From CAYVIB01 sp964451365 (GTDB lineage Bacteria; Pseudomonadota; Gammaproteobacteria; Pseudomonadales; Cellvibrionaceae): DNA of 64,000 nt. Below are positions 8,990-17,801 of this stretch, one piece after another. The first letter of the stretch is position 1. Every line of letters starts with the position of its first letter. The translations under genes and the position numbers were made by a program. Location of the stretch: the NCBI GenBank assembly GCA_964451365.1, contig CAYVIB010000003.1:124001-188000 (forward strand). Reading direction: 5' to 3'. The notes under the pieces are model-generated. The model worked only from the letters and a program-made list of their open reading frames with translations, was not told where the DNA came from and did not search any database.

Positions 8990-9835
8990 ATGGCTGCTTC
9001 GGCTGTAGAGGATTTTTCGAGGCGGGACATCCCCATGACCAACAGCGATTTCACCCGAATTCAGGAAATCGCGTATCGGCACACCGGAATTTTACTTTCG
9101 ACGGAAAAAAAGACGCTCGTCTATGGACGCCTCGTTCGTCGAGTGCGCCAGTTAAATCTGTCCTGCTTTGCTGAATACTGCAATTTGATGGAGCGGTCGA
9201 GTAAAACGGAAAAAGTAGAGTTTATTAACGCTATCACCACTAACGTGACATCCTTTTTTCGCGAGAGCTATCACTTTACGCATTTAAAGCGGGATGTCAT
9301 TCCCGCATTAATAGACCGTGGGAAGCAGCATAAAAGAATACGCATCTGGTCAGCGGGATGTTCAACGGGTGAAGAACCTTATTCGATAGCAATGGTGTTG
9401 AGAACATTCCGGGTGCTTTATGACTGGGATGTCAAGGTTTTTGCCACCGATCTTGATTTCAAGGTGGTGGAAGCGGCTAAAGCGGGCGTTTATTCCACGG
9501 ATAAGGCACGCAATATTCCCCCTGAATACCACTGGATGCTGAAATTCAATCATGGGCAGCGCACGATGGAAGTCCAGGGTGATGTGCGCGATTTGGTATC
9601 ATTCCGGCCGCTCAATTTGCTGGACAACTGGTCTCTGGCCGGTGCGATGGACCTGGTTTTCTGCCGCAATGTGATTATTTATTTTGATGCAGCCACTCAG
9701 CAGAAGTTGTTCGACCGGTTTGCCGGTATTCTTGCGCCGGATGGCTACTTGTATTTGGGCCATTCCGAAAGCATGCTCGGTATAAACAACCGGTTCAAAC
9801 CGCTGGGGCAGACAATTTACCGGAAGCTGCGCTAG
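8990..9835 (+). CDS. cheR: CheR-family protein-glutamate O-methyltransferase
   Basis: This SAM-dependent enzyme methylates glutamates of chemoreceptors. The N-terminal CheR helical domain (FTRIQEIAYRHTGILL) precedes the Rossmann methyltransferase domain with IWSAGCSTGEEPYSIAM as SAM-binding motif and FCRNVIIYFD. The ATG at 8990 gives 281 residues, close to the E. coli protein; the ATG at 9035 (266 residues) and a TTG at 8894 are alternatives. No cheB, receptor or other chemotaxis gene is adjacent, so it is either a scattered chemotaxis gene or serves a non-flagellar pathway. Confidence 0.9.
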   Translation: MAASAVEDFSRRDIPMTNSDFTRIQEIAYRHTGILLSTEKKTLVYGRLVRRVRQLNLSCFAEYCNLMERSSKTEKVEFINAITTNVTSFFRESYHFTHLKRDVIPALIDRGKQHKRIRIWSAGCSTGEEPYSIAMVLRTFRVLYDWDVKVFATDLDFKVVEAAKAGVYSTDKARNIPPEYHWMLKFNHGQRTMEVQGDVRDLVSFRPLNLLDNWSLAGAMDLVFCRNVIIYFDAATQQKLFDRFAGILAPDGYLYLGHSESMLGINNRFKPLGQTIYRKLR

Positions 9836-9861
9836 GGAGCCCAGGGTTGCTGCCGGGAAAA

Positions 9862-10866
9862 TCAGTGGTATCGCAATTCTGTCGCCTTGCCCCAAAACAC
9901 CCGATAGGAAAAGAACGTATAGCCGATAATGGCCGGAACAACGATTACCGCGCCCACGAGTATAAATTTGAGTGACTCCGGCGCGCTGGCGGCTTCCCAG
10001 ATTGTCAGGCCGTTCGGCACGATATAGGGAAAGTAGCTGTAGGCGAGAGCCTGGAAGCACAGGAAGAAAATGCTGGCGGCGCAGGCCAGCGGTACCCAGT
10101 TAAAGCGGTCCTGGGCGTAAGGGATTCCCTGCAGGCATTTATCGCCAATAACGAACAGGGCCGCGCACATCAGCGGAATCGGGAACAGCACGAAGATTTC
10201 CGGAAAACTGAACCATTTTCCGAAAATTCCCCTGTCCAGCGACAGGTTGACGATGCTCACCAGCACGATGCCGCCGGCGGCCAGCCAACCGCTTCTGCGG
10301 CCCCAGAGCGCGGCACGGCGCTGCAGGTCGCCCTCGGTTTTCAGAATCAACCAGCCCGATCCGATATAGGCGTACGCGGCGGGCACACAAAGGGCGCTGA
10401 TAATGGAAAACAGTATTGCCCCTGCCGACCACTCGAATCCCATCACGTACATACCCAACATATAACCTTGCGCGATGGAGGCAATGAATGAGCCGGCGCG
10501 GAAAGTTTTGTCCCAGAGCTGTTTTTGTCGGGTGACAGCCTTCTCGCGAAAGTCAAAAGCCACGCCCCGCAGGATGAGTCCGGTCAGCATAATGGCGGTG
10601 GGAATATAAAGCGCCTGTAGAATCTCACCGTGCGCCTGCGGGAAAGCGATCAGCAGAATGCCCACCGCAAGCACCAGCCAGGTTTCGTTGGCGTCCCAGA
10701 AGGGGCCGATGGAGGCGATCATGATGTCGCGCTGGTTTTCGGCTTGTGGGTCGAGTGGCAGCAGCATGCCGATGCCAAGGTCGTAACCATCGAGGATGGC
10801 GTAGGTCAGTATTGCAATGCCCATCAGGCAGATAAACACTATGGGTAGCCATTCGGTTTCGCTCAT
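9862..10866 (-). CDS. cydB: Cytochrome bd quinol oxidase subunit II (CioB-like)
   Basis: This is a 334-residue integral membrane protein of the CydB family, beginning with the LDGYDLGIGMLLPL segment typical of subunit II. Together with subunit I it forms a terminal quinol oxidase in the inner membrane. The start overlaps the stop of the upstream cydA by 4 bp (ATGA), which indicates translational coupling. The short length matches the cyanide-insensitive (CIO) branch better than the 379-residue E. coli CydB. No cydX-like small ORF was identified after it. Confidence 0.93.
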   Translation of the reverse strand: MSETEWLPIVFICLMGIAILTYAILDGYDLGIGMLLPLDPQAENQRDIMIASIGPFWDANETWLVLAVGILLIAFPQAHGEILQALYIPTAIMLTGLILRGVAFDFREKAVTRQKQLWDKTFRAGSFIASIAQGYMLGMYVMGFEWSAGAILFSIISALCVPAAYAYIGSGWLILKTEGDLQRRAALWGRRSGWLAAGGIVLVSIVNLSLDRGIFGKWFSFPEIFVLFPIPLMCAALFVIGDKCLQGIPYAQDRFNWVPLACAASIFFLCFQALAYSYFPYIVPNGLTIWEAASAPESLKFILVGAVIVVPAIIGYTFFSYRVFWGKATELRYH

Positions 10867-12239
10867 GGTTTCTCCGGTATCAATGGACGCAGGTTTTCGT
10901 GGCCTTCGGGATCGGTGAATTCTTCTACCCGAATCGCACGATCCGCCATCACGAACAGGGTGCGGATATAGGCGGCCAGTAGAAGCACGGACAGGGTGAC
11001 ATAAATTGCCAGCGAAAATCCCACGTTTTGGGGTGGAACCGTGGTTACGGCATCCGCCGTCTCCAGCAGGCCGAACACTACATACGGCTGACGGCCGATT
11101 TCATTGACATACCAGCCGGCGAGAGTGGCGATCCAGCCGGAGAAGGTCATCCCTACCAGCACTTTCAAATACAGCGGCGGCAGCTTTTCGCGCCGCAACA
11201 GGAATATGCCCCACCAGCTGACCACCAGCATCAATAGTCCGACTCCCACCATGACGCGGAAGGAAAAAAATACCGGCGCCACCGGTGGGTGATTGTCCCG
11301 GAACTCGTTCAGGCCCTTGATTTCACCTTCCCGGTTGTGGGTCAGTATCAGGCTGGCCAGGTTCGGCACTTCTATGGCGAAGCGGTTGCTGCGGGTGGCT
11401 TCATCGGGCAGGGCGAAGAGTACCAGCGGAGCGCCCGCCTGGGTCTCCCACAGCCCCTCGACGGCGGCAATCTTCTGTGGCTGGTGTTCGAGGGTGTTGA
11501 GCCCGTGAAGATCGCCCACAGCAATTTGCACCGGCATCAATACGGCGCCCAGAATGATCCCGCTGCGCAGGGCCAGGCGGGGCGCCTTTTTATCGTCCCC
11601 TTTTAAAATGCGATAGGCGGACACCCCCGCCACCAGGAAGGCGGCGGTCAGGCCGGAGGCGAGCAGCACGTGCGCTAGTCGATAAGGCATCGACGGGTTG
11701 AAAATAATCTCCAGCCAGCTCAGCGGGTAGGCCACCCCATTGCGCATTTCAAAGCCCACCGGTGTTTGCATCCATGAATTGAGGGCGATAATCCAGAAGG
11801 CCGACAGTGTGGTGCCAATGGACACCAGCAGGGTCGCCAGGGTATGGAGCCAACCGGGCACGCGGTTAAGGCCAAAGAGCATCACGCCCAGAAAAGTCGC
11901 CTCCAGGAAAAACGCCGACAGTACCTCGTAACCCAGCAGTGGGCCGGCGATATTTCCCACGGTATTCAGGTAGCCTGGCCAGTTGGTGCCGAACTGGAAC
12001 GACATGGTGACACCGCTGACGATTCCCAGCGCAAAGCTGAGGGCAAAGATTTTTACCCAAAACCGGTAGGCCCGCATCCAGACCGGGGATTGGGGTTTAG
12101 AGAAGTCGTGCCTGAGCTTGAAATAGAAGAGTATCCAGCCGAGCGCGATAGTGATCGATGGAAACAGGATATGGAAGCTGATATTGACCGCAAATTGTAT
12201 GCGTGAGAGTAGAAGCGTATCAATCACTGTGGTCTCCAT
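10863..12239 (-). CDS. cydA: Cytochrome bd quinol oxidase subunit I (CioA-like)
   Basis: This 458-residue haem-bearing subunit oxidises quinol and reduces oxygen to water. Recognisable blocks include the N-terminal LLSRIQFAVNISFHILFP (haem ligand His), the FQFGTNWPGYLNTVGNI stretch and GRQPYVVFGLLETADAV. It is shorter than the E. coli 522-residue CydA, consistent with the short Q-loop of CIO-type oxidases, which tolerate cyanide and nitric oxide. A regulator gene lies 53 bp upstream on the same strand, and cydB overlaps its 3' end. Confidence 0.94.
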   Translation of the reverse strand: METTVIDTLLLSRIQFAVNISFHILFPSITIALGWILFYFKLRHDFSKPQSPVWMRAYRFWVKIFALSFALGIVSGVTMSFQFGTNWPGYLNTVGNIAGPLLGYEVLSAFFLEATFLGVMLFGLNRVPGWLHTLATLLVSIGTTLSAFWIIALNSWMQTPVGFEMRNGVAYPLSWLEIIFNPSMPYRLAHVLLASGLTAAFLVAGVSAYRILKGDDKKAPRLALRSGIILGAVLMPVQIAVGDLHGLNTLEHQPQKIAAVEGLWETQAGAPLVLFALPDEATRSNRFAIEVPNLASLILTHNREGEIKGLNEFRDNHPPVAPVFFSFRVMVGVGLLMLVVSWWGIFLLRREKLPPLYLKVLVGMTFSGWIATLAGWYVNEIGRQPYVVFGLLETADAVTTVPPQNVGFSLAIYVTLSVLLLAAYIRTLFVMADRAIRVEEFTDPEGHENLRPLIPEKP

Positions 12240-12292
12240 GGTGGCACGTTCTCTTCATGAGCCTGTATCAGTTGAAGGGATTATGTCGAGAC

Positions 12293-12850
12293 TTATTCAA
12301 CAGGCTGGTCTTTCGCCAGCAACCTGTCCTTTAAGTCGATCACCTTGCTGACACCCGCGCCGAGCTTCATCAACGTGGCCAGTTTTTCGGGCTTCATTTC
12401 CTGCAGCTCGCGGGACCAGGCGGTGACCATTTCCAGCAAATCGTGTATTTCACGCATTTTCTGTTGCGCGTAGGTATCAGACTCGTTGCTGGCCTCGTTC
12501 ATCAGCAGGTCACGCAACAGCGTCAGTGTCGGGTCTATTTCCCGCTTGCGGCGCTCCTCCAGTACCTTGCGCGCCATGTCCCAGACATCGCCATCGGTAA
12601 CATAGTAGTCTTTGCGATCCCCCGGTAAATGTTGCACGCGCACCAGGCGCCAGGACTGGAGTTCCTTTAGTCCCATGCTGACATTGCCGCGCGACAGGTT
12701 CAGGGCCTGGGCAAGCTCATCCGCTGTCAGGGCTCTTTCGGTGACCATCAGCAGTGCATATAGCTGGCCAACCGTGCGGTTGACACCCCAGCGGCTGCCC
12801 ATTTCACCAAAATGGAGAACAAAACTTTGAGTGGATGACGTAAGTTTCAT
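12293..12850 (-). CDS. GbsR/MarR-family transcriptional regulator
   Basis: This is a 185-residue winged-helix DNA-binding protein. ALTADELAQALNLSRGNVSMGLKELQSW is a textbook helix-turn-helix, followed by a wing with DRKDYYVTDGD. The N-terminal FGEMGSRWGVNRTVGQLYALL resembles GbsR-type repressors. It sits directly before cydAB on the same strand, so it probably controls them and itself. A dyad overlaps its own promoter. The effector is unknown; a respiratory or redox signal is an inference from context. Confidence 0.88.
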   Translation of the reverse strand: MKLTSSTQSFVLHFGEMGSRWGVNRTVGQLYALLMVTERALTADELAQALNLSRGNVSMGLKELQSWRLVRVQHLPGDRKDYYVTDGDVWDMARKVLEERRKREIDPTLTLLRDLLMNEASNESDTYAQQKMREIHDLLEMVTAWSRELQEMKPEKLATLMKLGAGVSKVIDLKDRLLAKDQPVE

Positions 12851-12853
12851 AGT

Positions 12854-12884
12854 TTTCGAATATTCAGAAATTTTTGAAAGTATA
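12854..12884 (-). promoter_or_regulatory. Promoter and candidate operator for the regulator-cydAB unit
   Basis: On the minus strand a TATACT -10-like hexamer (12879-12884) is followed by a near-perfect palindrome at 12854-12870, TTTCGAATATTCAGAAA as read on the plus strand. The palindrome lies over the predicted transcription start and just before the regulator's ATG, the layout expected for autorepression. Confidence 0.45.
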
Positions 12885-13093
12885 CCTTTTGATTCACCGG
12901 CAGGGAAGACCCGCGATGGAGTGCCTTGCGACGTCTTATCTTCCGAAGGGTGGAGAAGACGCCGGCGATCCTTGTTGGAGGTCGGGACACTCCCGGGAGG
13001 AGGCAGTGGAAGTGGGAGCGAGAAACCACGGAGACCTAATCAGAGTCCCCTGGTTCATCGATAATGCCTGTGAGGCTGGATGCCGCTTTTCGC

Positions 13094-13969
13094 TTACTGC
13101 GGGGGAGACCACCACAGTCTGTCGTCATCAACCGGAGTTTTGGGAGGGAGCGCCGGATTATCCAAACGAAAGATTTTCCGGTTTTCAAGGTTGGCTTTAT
13201 TCAGTACATCCTTGATCATGGGGCTGTCGAAAAAGAGCTTGTCAAAGCTGCCGTCCGAGATAGCCTTCATTAACCCTTGCTCGATGTCTGTTGCAAGTTG
13301 AGCATCGTCCGGGCGGATAAAAAAGTACATGGGCATTCGGTAGAGGAAGGCAAGGTTCTTTTCCACCGCAAACTTGAATTCCGGTTGGGAATCAAGTTCC
13401 TGCCAGGGTTCGTGGACGCCGCGGGGAAATGCATCAAAGCGTTCCCCGGCGAGCATGTCGAACAGAGTTTCGTATTTGCGGCTCTTAACCACATTGAAGC
13501 CGCTAGCCTCGAGTATCGTGGTGTCCGCCCAGTCGGCACCCTGTCCAAATTTCACGGTCAGCAGGTCTTCCATGGTGCTGATATCGTCAAACCGCCCCTG
13601 TTCGCCCTGGCGAATGATAAAAATACGATAACCCAGAAGCCCGCGATAAAGGGGAACCCGCACCGGTCTCGCCCGGGATTCATATTCCATTGACGTCGCC
13701 AGCCATACGACATCAAGTTGGCCATCGAGAAGCCGTTGGATCTCCCGGGTTTGGCTGCTTGAGCTGGTAGGGGAGATCTCAACCGTGTAGTTGTCGCCAC
13801 TATACGAAAGAGCGAGCTTCAGCAGTTCCAGGCAGTATCTGTGGTGGTCGGTGGCGATGGGCGGAACCAATAGCTGTTTGACCGTACGCGCCAGGCTTTG
13901 GTTGGCCGTCCCGCCCACAAGCAAAATAATGAAGACAAATAAAGAAGCTCTGTAGCGGTGAGTCCGCAT
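13094..13969 (-). CDS. Periplasmic solute-binding-like protein (copy 1)
   Basis: This is a 291-residue protein with an N-terminal signal peptide (hydrophobic run about residues 8-20, then a likely cleavage near the SLA residues). The body resembles family-3 extracellular solute-binding proteins: RLLDGQLDVVWLATS, PLYRGLLGYRIFIIR and a C-terminal hinge region. No transporter permease or ATPase adjoins it, so it may act as a sensor ligand-binder or an orphan binding protein. The next gene upstream is a close paralog. The ligand is not known; conserved DAFPRGVHEPWQEL and DDRLWWSP blocks could help define the subfamily. Confidence 0.8.
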   Translation of the reverse strand: MRTHRYRASLFVFIILLVGGTANQSLARTVKQLLVPPIATDHHRYCLELLKLALSYSGDNYTVEISPTSSSSQTREIQRLLDGQLDVVWLATSMEYESRARPVRVPLYRGLLGYRIFIIRQGEQGRFDDISTMEDLLTVKFGQGADWADTTILEASGFNVVKSRKYETLFDMLAGERFDAFPRGVHEPWQELDSQPEFKFAVEKNLAFLYRMPMYFFIRPDDAQLATDIEQGLMKAISDGSFDKLFFDSPMIKDVLNKANLENRKIFRLDNPALPPKTPVDDDRLWWSPPQ

Positions 13970-14078
13970 ATAAAAACCACCGTAAATTCCCGTTTAACTT
14001 TTAGTGTAGCTTCCATTGCGGAACAGCGCTAAATTAAGCCTTGTTCCAGCCCCGGCGTAAAAAAGGGCATGAAGCGGG

Positions 14079-14975
14079 CTACCGTTCATCGGTTGGCGAA
14101 GTTGGATTCGTCGGAGACCACCAGAGCCTGTCGTCGTTAACCGGAGTGTTGGGAGGCAGAACCGGGTTGTCCAGATGGAACACCTTGCGTTGCTCCAGAT
14201 TGGCTTTGGTCAATACGTCCCTGATCATCTGGTTGCCAAAAAAGAGTTTGTTAAAACTGCCATCCTCTATCGCTTTCATCAGGCCACGTTCAATCTCCCG
14301 GCCCAGGATGGCGTTGTCCTTGCTGACGAAAAAGTACATGGGCATGCGATAGACCAGAACCAGGCTTTTTTCAACGGCGAATTTAAAATCCAAATGCGAT
14401 TCCAGTTCCTGCCAGGGTTCGTGCACACCGCGTGGAAAGGCATCGAAGCGGCCGCCTTCCAGCATATAAAACAGGTTTTCGTACTTGCGGGTTTTAATTA
14501 CTTTCAGGTTGTTCGCTTCCAGAATCAAGGTATCCGCCCAGTCGGTACCCTGGCCCAGGCTGATCGATTTTAAATCCTCCACGCTGTTTATGTTGTCAAA
14601 GCGGGATTGTTCGCCTTTGCGGATAATGAAAATCCGATAACCAAGTAATCCCCTGTAGAGGGGAATTCGAATCGGCAGGGCCTGGGACTCATACTTTTCC
14701 GAAGTGGCCATCCATGTAACATCCACCTTGCCGTCCAGCAGGCGTTGCAGCTCGCGCGTCTGGCTGCTGGAATCTTCAATGTAGTCAATGGCGTAGTCGT
14801 GCTCACTATATGATAGCGCCAGCTTTAACACCTCCAGGCAGTAACGATGATGATCGTTAAAAATAGGTGTGACCAAAATAGGCTTTTTAGATTTTGCGGC
14901 GCTTAAGTTAGCCGTACCGCTGAAAAGTAAAATAACAATCGTAAATATAAAAATTTTTTTATGGTGCTTTTGCAT
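14079..14975 (-). CDS. Periplasmic solute-binding-like protein (copy 2)
   Basis: This 298-residue paralog of the preceding gene is on the same strand, about 110 bp from it. The ATG at 14975 is chosen because it directly precedes a lysine-rich, hydrophobic signal peptide (KIFIFTIVILLFSGTANLSA); the longer reading adds an unlikely leader. It shares with copy 1 the blocks HHRYCLE.LKLALSYS, RLLDGKVDV, PLYRGLLGYRIFIIRKGEQ, FDAFPRGVHEPWQELES and DDRLWWSP. Most positions match by eye, indicating tandem duplication followed by divergence. Function is unknown beyond probable ligand binding in the periplasm. Confidence 0.8.
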   Translation of the reverse strand: MQKHHKKIFIFTIVILLFSGTANLSAAKSKKPILVTPIFNDHHRYCLEVLKLALSYSEHDYAIDYIEDSSSQTRELQRLLDGKVDVTWMATSEKYESQALPIRIPLYRGLLGYRIFIIRKGEQSRFDNINSVEDLKSISLGQGTDWADTLILEANNLKVIKTRKYENLFYMLEGGRFDAFPRGVHEPWQELESHLDFKFAVEKSLVLVYRMPMYFFVSKDNAILGREIERGLMKAIEDGSFNKLFFGNQMIRDVLTKANLEQRKVFHLDNPVLPPNTPVNDDRLWWSPTNPTSPTDER

Positions 14976-15451
14976 ATAAAATTTCGCATTTAGACTATTA
15001 ATATATTGTAGTGCAATTTCGAATGTCTGCTGCGAAACTGTGCGCTCGGGTTGTTTGGTATAGTAATGAAACACCGAATTTGCAGGGCCGGGAGATGAAA
15101 GATTTCTCTCTTTTGTTGTTTTCCCAGCAGCCGTTTTTACTGCCGGCCCCGCGATGGTCCGGCGGCTTAAACAAAAGCTTACGCCCTATGTAGAATCGTT
15201 AAATATTAACGTTGCCAAACCCTTATATTCGGCCAAGCCGGCTACGCCGGTTTTCGGATCGTGAACGCGCAAGTCGGTTCGGCATCGGGGTAAGTGGAAA
15301 ATACGCAAGGTAACGGCGAGACACGGACAGTCCACCATCGGGACCAGCATATTGAATTTGCGACGGTTTAAACGGAGGCAGGGTGATTCCAGGTGTTCGC
15401 CAGACGGTTAATTAAGCCATCCGAAAATATTATTTTCCGGATGGCTTTTAC
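14976..15451. other. 476-bp intergenic region without a recognised gene
   Basis: This region lies between the start of the copy-2 binding protein (transcribed leftward) and the 3' end of the ABC permease. The part next to 14975 is AT-rich and likely holds that gene's promoter. The central 15,190-15,410 stretch is more GC-rich, with a hairpin at 15235-15254 (CCGGC-TAC-GCCGG flanked by A/T pairs). Short ORFs on both strands show no family resemblance. No known riboswitch or sRNA was recognised. Confidence 0.5.
15415..15450. terminator. Probable bidirectional terminator hairpin
   Basis: AGCCATCCG and CGGATGGCT form a 9-bp stem around an AAAATATTATTTTC-type AT-rich loop, followed on the plus strand by TTTTAC. 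It lies immediately after the 3' end of the leftward ABC permease operon. Confidence 0.55.
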
Positions 15452-16642
15452 TTACGCGGTTGCCGAAAAAGCGGCAATGACCGGCATTCGGGCGGCGCGA
15501 ATGGCGGGGAAGACTCCGCCGAGAAGGCCGATGATTATCGCCAGTTTAATACCGCTTGCCAGCGAATCGCTGGAAAGGCGGAAGTCAAAAACAATTTGGG
15601 TAAAGCTGCCGCCCAGGGTTGAAGCGGTGAGGCCGTCAAAGAACAGGAACGCAGCTACGGTCCCGAGTACGCCACCTATTGTGGCCAGGACGATAGACTC
15701 CACCATGGTGCCAAAAAAAGCGGACGTGCCGCTGTAACCAATAGCCCGCAGGGTCGCTATTTCCTTTGCCCGTTGGGCAACGGAGGTGTACATGGTATTA
15801 AGTGCACCGGCGAGCGCGCCGAGGGCCATCGTGATTGCCAGTGGCCAACCGAGATAAAAAATGAAATCCGACATCTGTGAAGCCTGTTCGCTGAAATATT
15901 CCTTTTCTGTTTTTATGTCGAGATTCAGCCTGGGGTCGGCTTCGATAAATTCTTTGATCGGTTCGAGATCTCCCGGCGTCTCAAGTGCTACACGAATTGT
16001 TTGATAGCTGTTCCCCCGGTTGAACTGGCTTTGTATCGTGCGCGCATCAGCCCAAAGTTCACTGCCAAAAACTGAGCCACCGGCATCAAAAACGCCAACG
16101 ACTGTCCATTGGGCATTTCCCAGTCGCACTTCCTTTCCCAATTCGAATCCGCCGAACTCCCGCAGAACGTTAGTCCCTACCATAATTTCGTTGCGACCGC
16201 TTTCAAACATCCTGCCTTCCACGATGCGGATATTTTCCCGCATGGTGATGCCGCGTTGTTCGAGGCCGCGAAACGGCAGATTCACTTTGGTTTGGGAGGA
16301 CTTCTTGATACCGTCGACGATGACATACAGTTCGGCGGATATCAATGGACCGTTTTCGTCCCTGGCTATACCAGGGGCCGTTTCGATCAGGTTGACCTGT
16401 TCGCGCATTAACGAACTGTTGATCTCGGCCTGGGAGCTTTCGCGCATGACAATGGCAATGGACTCAGAGCCGGTATTTTCCACCGTGGTCTTGAAACCGT
16501 TTCCCATGGCGAGGAAGGCAAGCAAAACAGCCACTACGATGGCCACGGCGAATAACGTTGCTAGCGACATCCAGAGCCGTTGCGGCAGGCTGCGAATATT
16601 CATTCCCACTACCGCGATAATTTGTGCAGTTACGGATCCCAT
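15452..16642 (-). CDS. ABC transporter permease, MacB/FtsX type (distal permease)
   Basis: This is a 396-residue inner-membrane permease with the MacB_PCD/FtsX layout: one N-terminal membrane helix (about 25-45), a large periplasmic domain (about 50-270) and three C-terminal helices. The conserved cytoplasmic QRAKEIATLRAIGYSG segment couples to the ATPase. It lies 3 bp after the other permease gene and is the last gene of a four-gene operon. Two distinct permeases with one ATPase recall LolCDE-like heterodimers, but an HlyD-type adaptor argues for an export pump. Substrate unknown. Confidence 0.88.
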   Translation of the reverse strand: MGSVTAQIIAVVGMNIRSLPQRLWMSLATLFAVAIVVAVLLAFLAMGNGFKTTVENTGSESIAIVMRESSQAEINSSLMREQVNLIETAPGIARDENGPLISAELYVIVDGIKKSSQTKVNLPFRGLEQRGITMRENIRIVEGRMFESGRNEIMVGTNVLREFGGFELGKEVRLGNAQWTVVGVFDAGGSVFGSELWADARTIQSQFNRGNSYQTIRVALETPGDLEPIKEFIEADPRLNLDIKTEKEYFSEQASQMSDFIFYLGWPLAITMALGALAGALNTMYTSVAQRAKEIATLRAIGYSGTSAFFGTMVESIVLATIGGVLGTVAAFLFFDGLTASTLGGSFTQIVFDFRLSSDSLASGIKLAIIIGLLGGVFPAIRAARMPVIAAFSATA

Positions 16643-16645
16643 AAA

Positions 16646-17800
16646 TTAGCTCCTGTTCAGCGCGTCGATAGTGTTGAGTTTCATTGCCTGGTAGGCGGGG
16701 ATAAAGCCTGTCACCAGCCCCAGCAGAATCATGTAACCGAGTGCCTGGATTAAAACCCGATTTGTTATTGCCAGGTTGGTGAGAATACTTTGTGCCTGGG
16801 AAATTCCGCTGACGGCAAGATAGGCCAACCCGATACCCAGCAGTCCCCCCAGCAGGGAGAGCAGCAGCGATTCGGACAGCACCATGGCGAACACGCTTTT
16901 GGCGGAGAAACCGAGCGTTTTCAATACGGCAATTTCCCGGGTTCTTTCCCGAACAGCCAGCGCCATTGAGTTGCCCACAATCATTAAAATGGTAAAAAAT
17001 GCAGCCAGTACAACGGAGGTAATAATCAGGCCGATACTTCCAATTTGTTCTATAAAAGCCTTGTTGAATTGTTCTTCGGTTGTGGTTTCCGTTTCCGCGG
17101 GCGAGTTGGCAAATTGCTGGTCGATTGCCTGGGCAACGGCTTCATTGCGACTGGCATCGCCGGTGGTCAGCGATATCCAGCCTATCCAGTCGCTGCCGAA
17201 CGTCTGGGTTTCGATAAAGTAATCGTAGTGCAGCATTAAATAACTGGTATCCGTCTGTGGTGTTTCGCCTTTGTAGGTCCCGACTATCTCCAGGTCCCAG
17301 GTGTTGGAGCCATCCTGCTTTGAAAAAATAGTGGAGGATATGGGAACGCGGTCGCCTGTTTTCCAGTTGAACCGGCGCGCCATGGCTTCGCCCACCACCA
17401 TGCCGTCGCGGGTGTTAAACCATTTTTGTTTTTCTTCCTCCGAGAGGATAAGTTCCGGATACACCTTGAGATAACTTTCCGGGTCCACGGCAAAACCCAT
17501 TGCCTGGTTGCGTGGGTCCTGGTAATAGGAGCCGAACCAGTTGGCATAGGTGGCATGCTCGACACCTTCCATCGCGCGAATTTTGTTGACGTAGGAAATG
17601 GGCATCGGCTGGGTAAAATTAATTTTGTTTACTGTCACCAGTCGGTCGTCGGCGGCAAGATCGATACCGGCATCGAAGGCGGTTTTAATTGAACCGAGCA
17701 CGCCGAAGATCAGGAATGCAATCAACAGCGCGAAGCAATTCAATATCAGGCGCAGTTTGTTGCGGGTAAGGTTTTTCAATACAAGATAGAAACCGGACAT
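16646..17800 (-). CDS. ABC transporter permease, MacB/FtsX type (proximal permease)
   Basis: This is a 384-residue permease. The ATG at 17800 is chosen because it opens directly on a signal-anchor helix (LILNCFALLIAFLIFGVLG) and lies 1 bp after the ATPase stop; the longer frame overlaps the ATPase gene. The topology is one N-terminal helix, a periplasmic domain of about 230 residues and three C-terminal helices, with ERTREIAVLKTLGFSAKSV as the coupling segment. It differs clearly from the second permease, so a heterodimeric membrane unit is likely. Confidence 0.88.
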   Translation of the reverse strand: MSGFYLVLKNLTRNKLRLILNCFALLIAFLIFGVLGSIKTAFDAGIDLAADDRLVTVNKINFTQPMPISYVNKIRAMEGVEHATYANWFGSYYQDPRNQAMGFAVDPESYLKVYPELILSEEEKQKWFNTRDGMVVGEAMARRFNWKTGDRVPISSTIFSKQDGSNTWDLEIVGTYKGETPQTDTSYLMLHYDYFIETQTFGSDWIGWISLTTGDASRNEAVAQAIDQQFANSPAETETTTEEQFNKAFIEQIGSIGLIITSVVLAAFFTILMIVGNSMALAVRERTREIAVLKTLGFSAKSVFAMVLSESLLLSLLGGLLGIGLAYLAVSGISQAQSILTNLAITNRVLIQALGYMILLGLVTGFIPAYQAMKLNTIDALNRS

Positions 17801-17801
17801 A

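Noticed and set aside
15011..15193. 60-codon plus-strand ORF in the 14.98-15.45 kb spacer
   Set aside because: No family resemblance, no clear ribosome binding site, and poor coding character.
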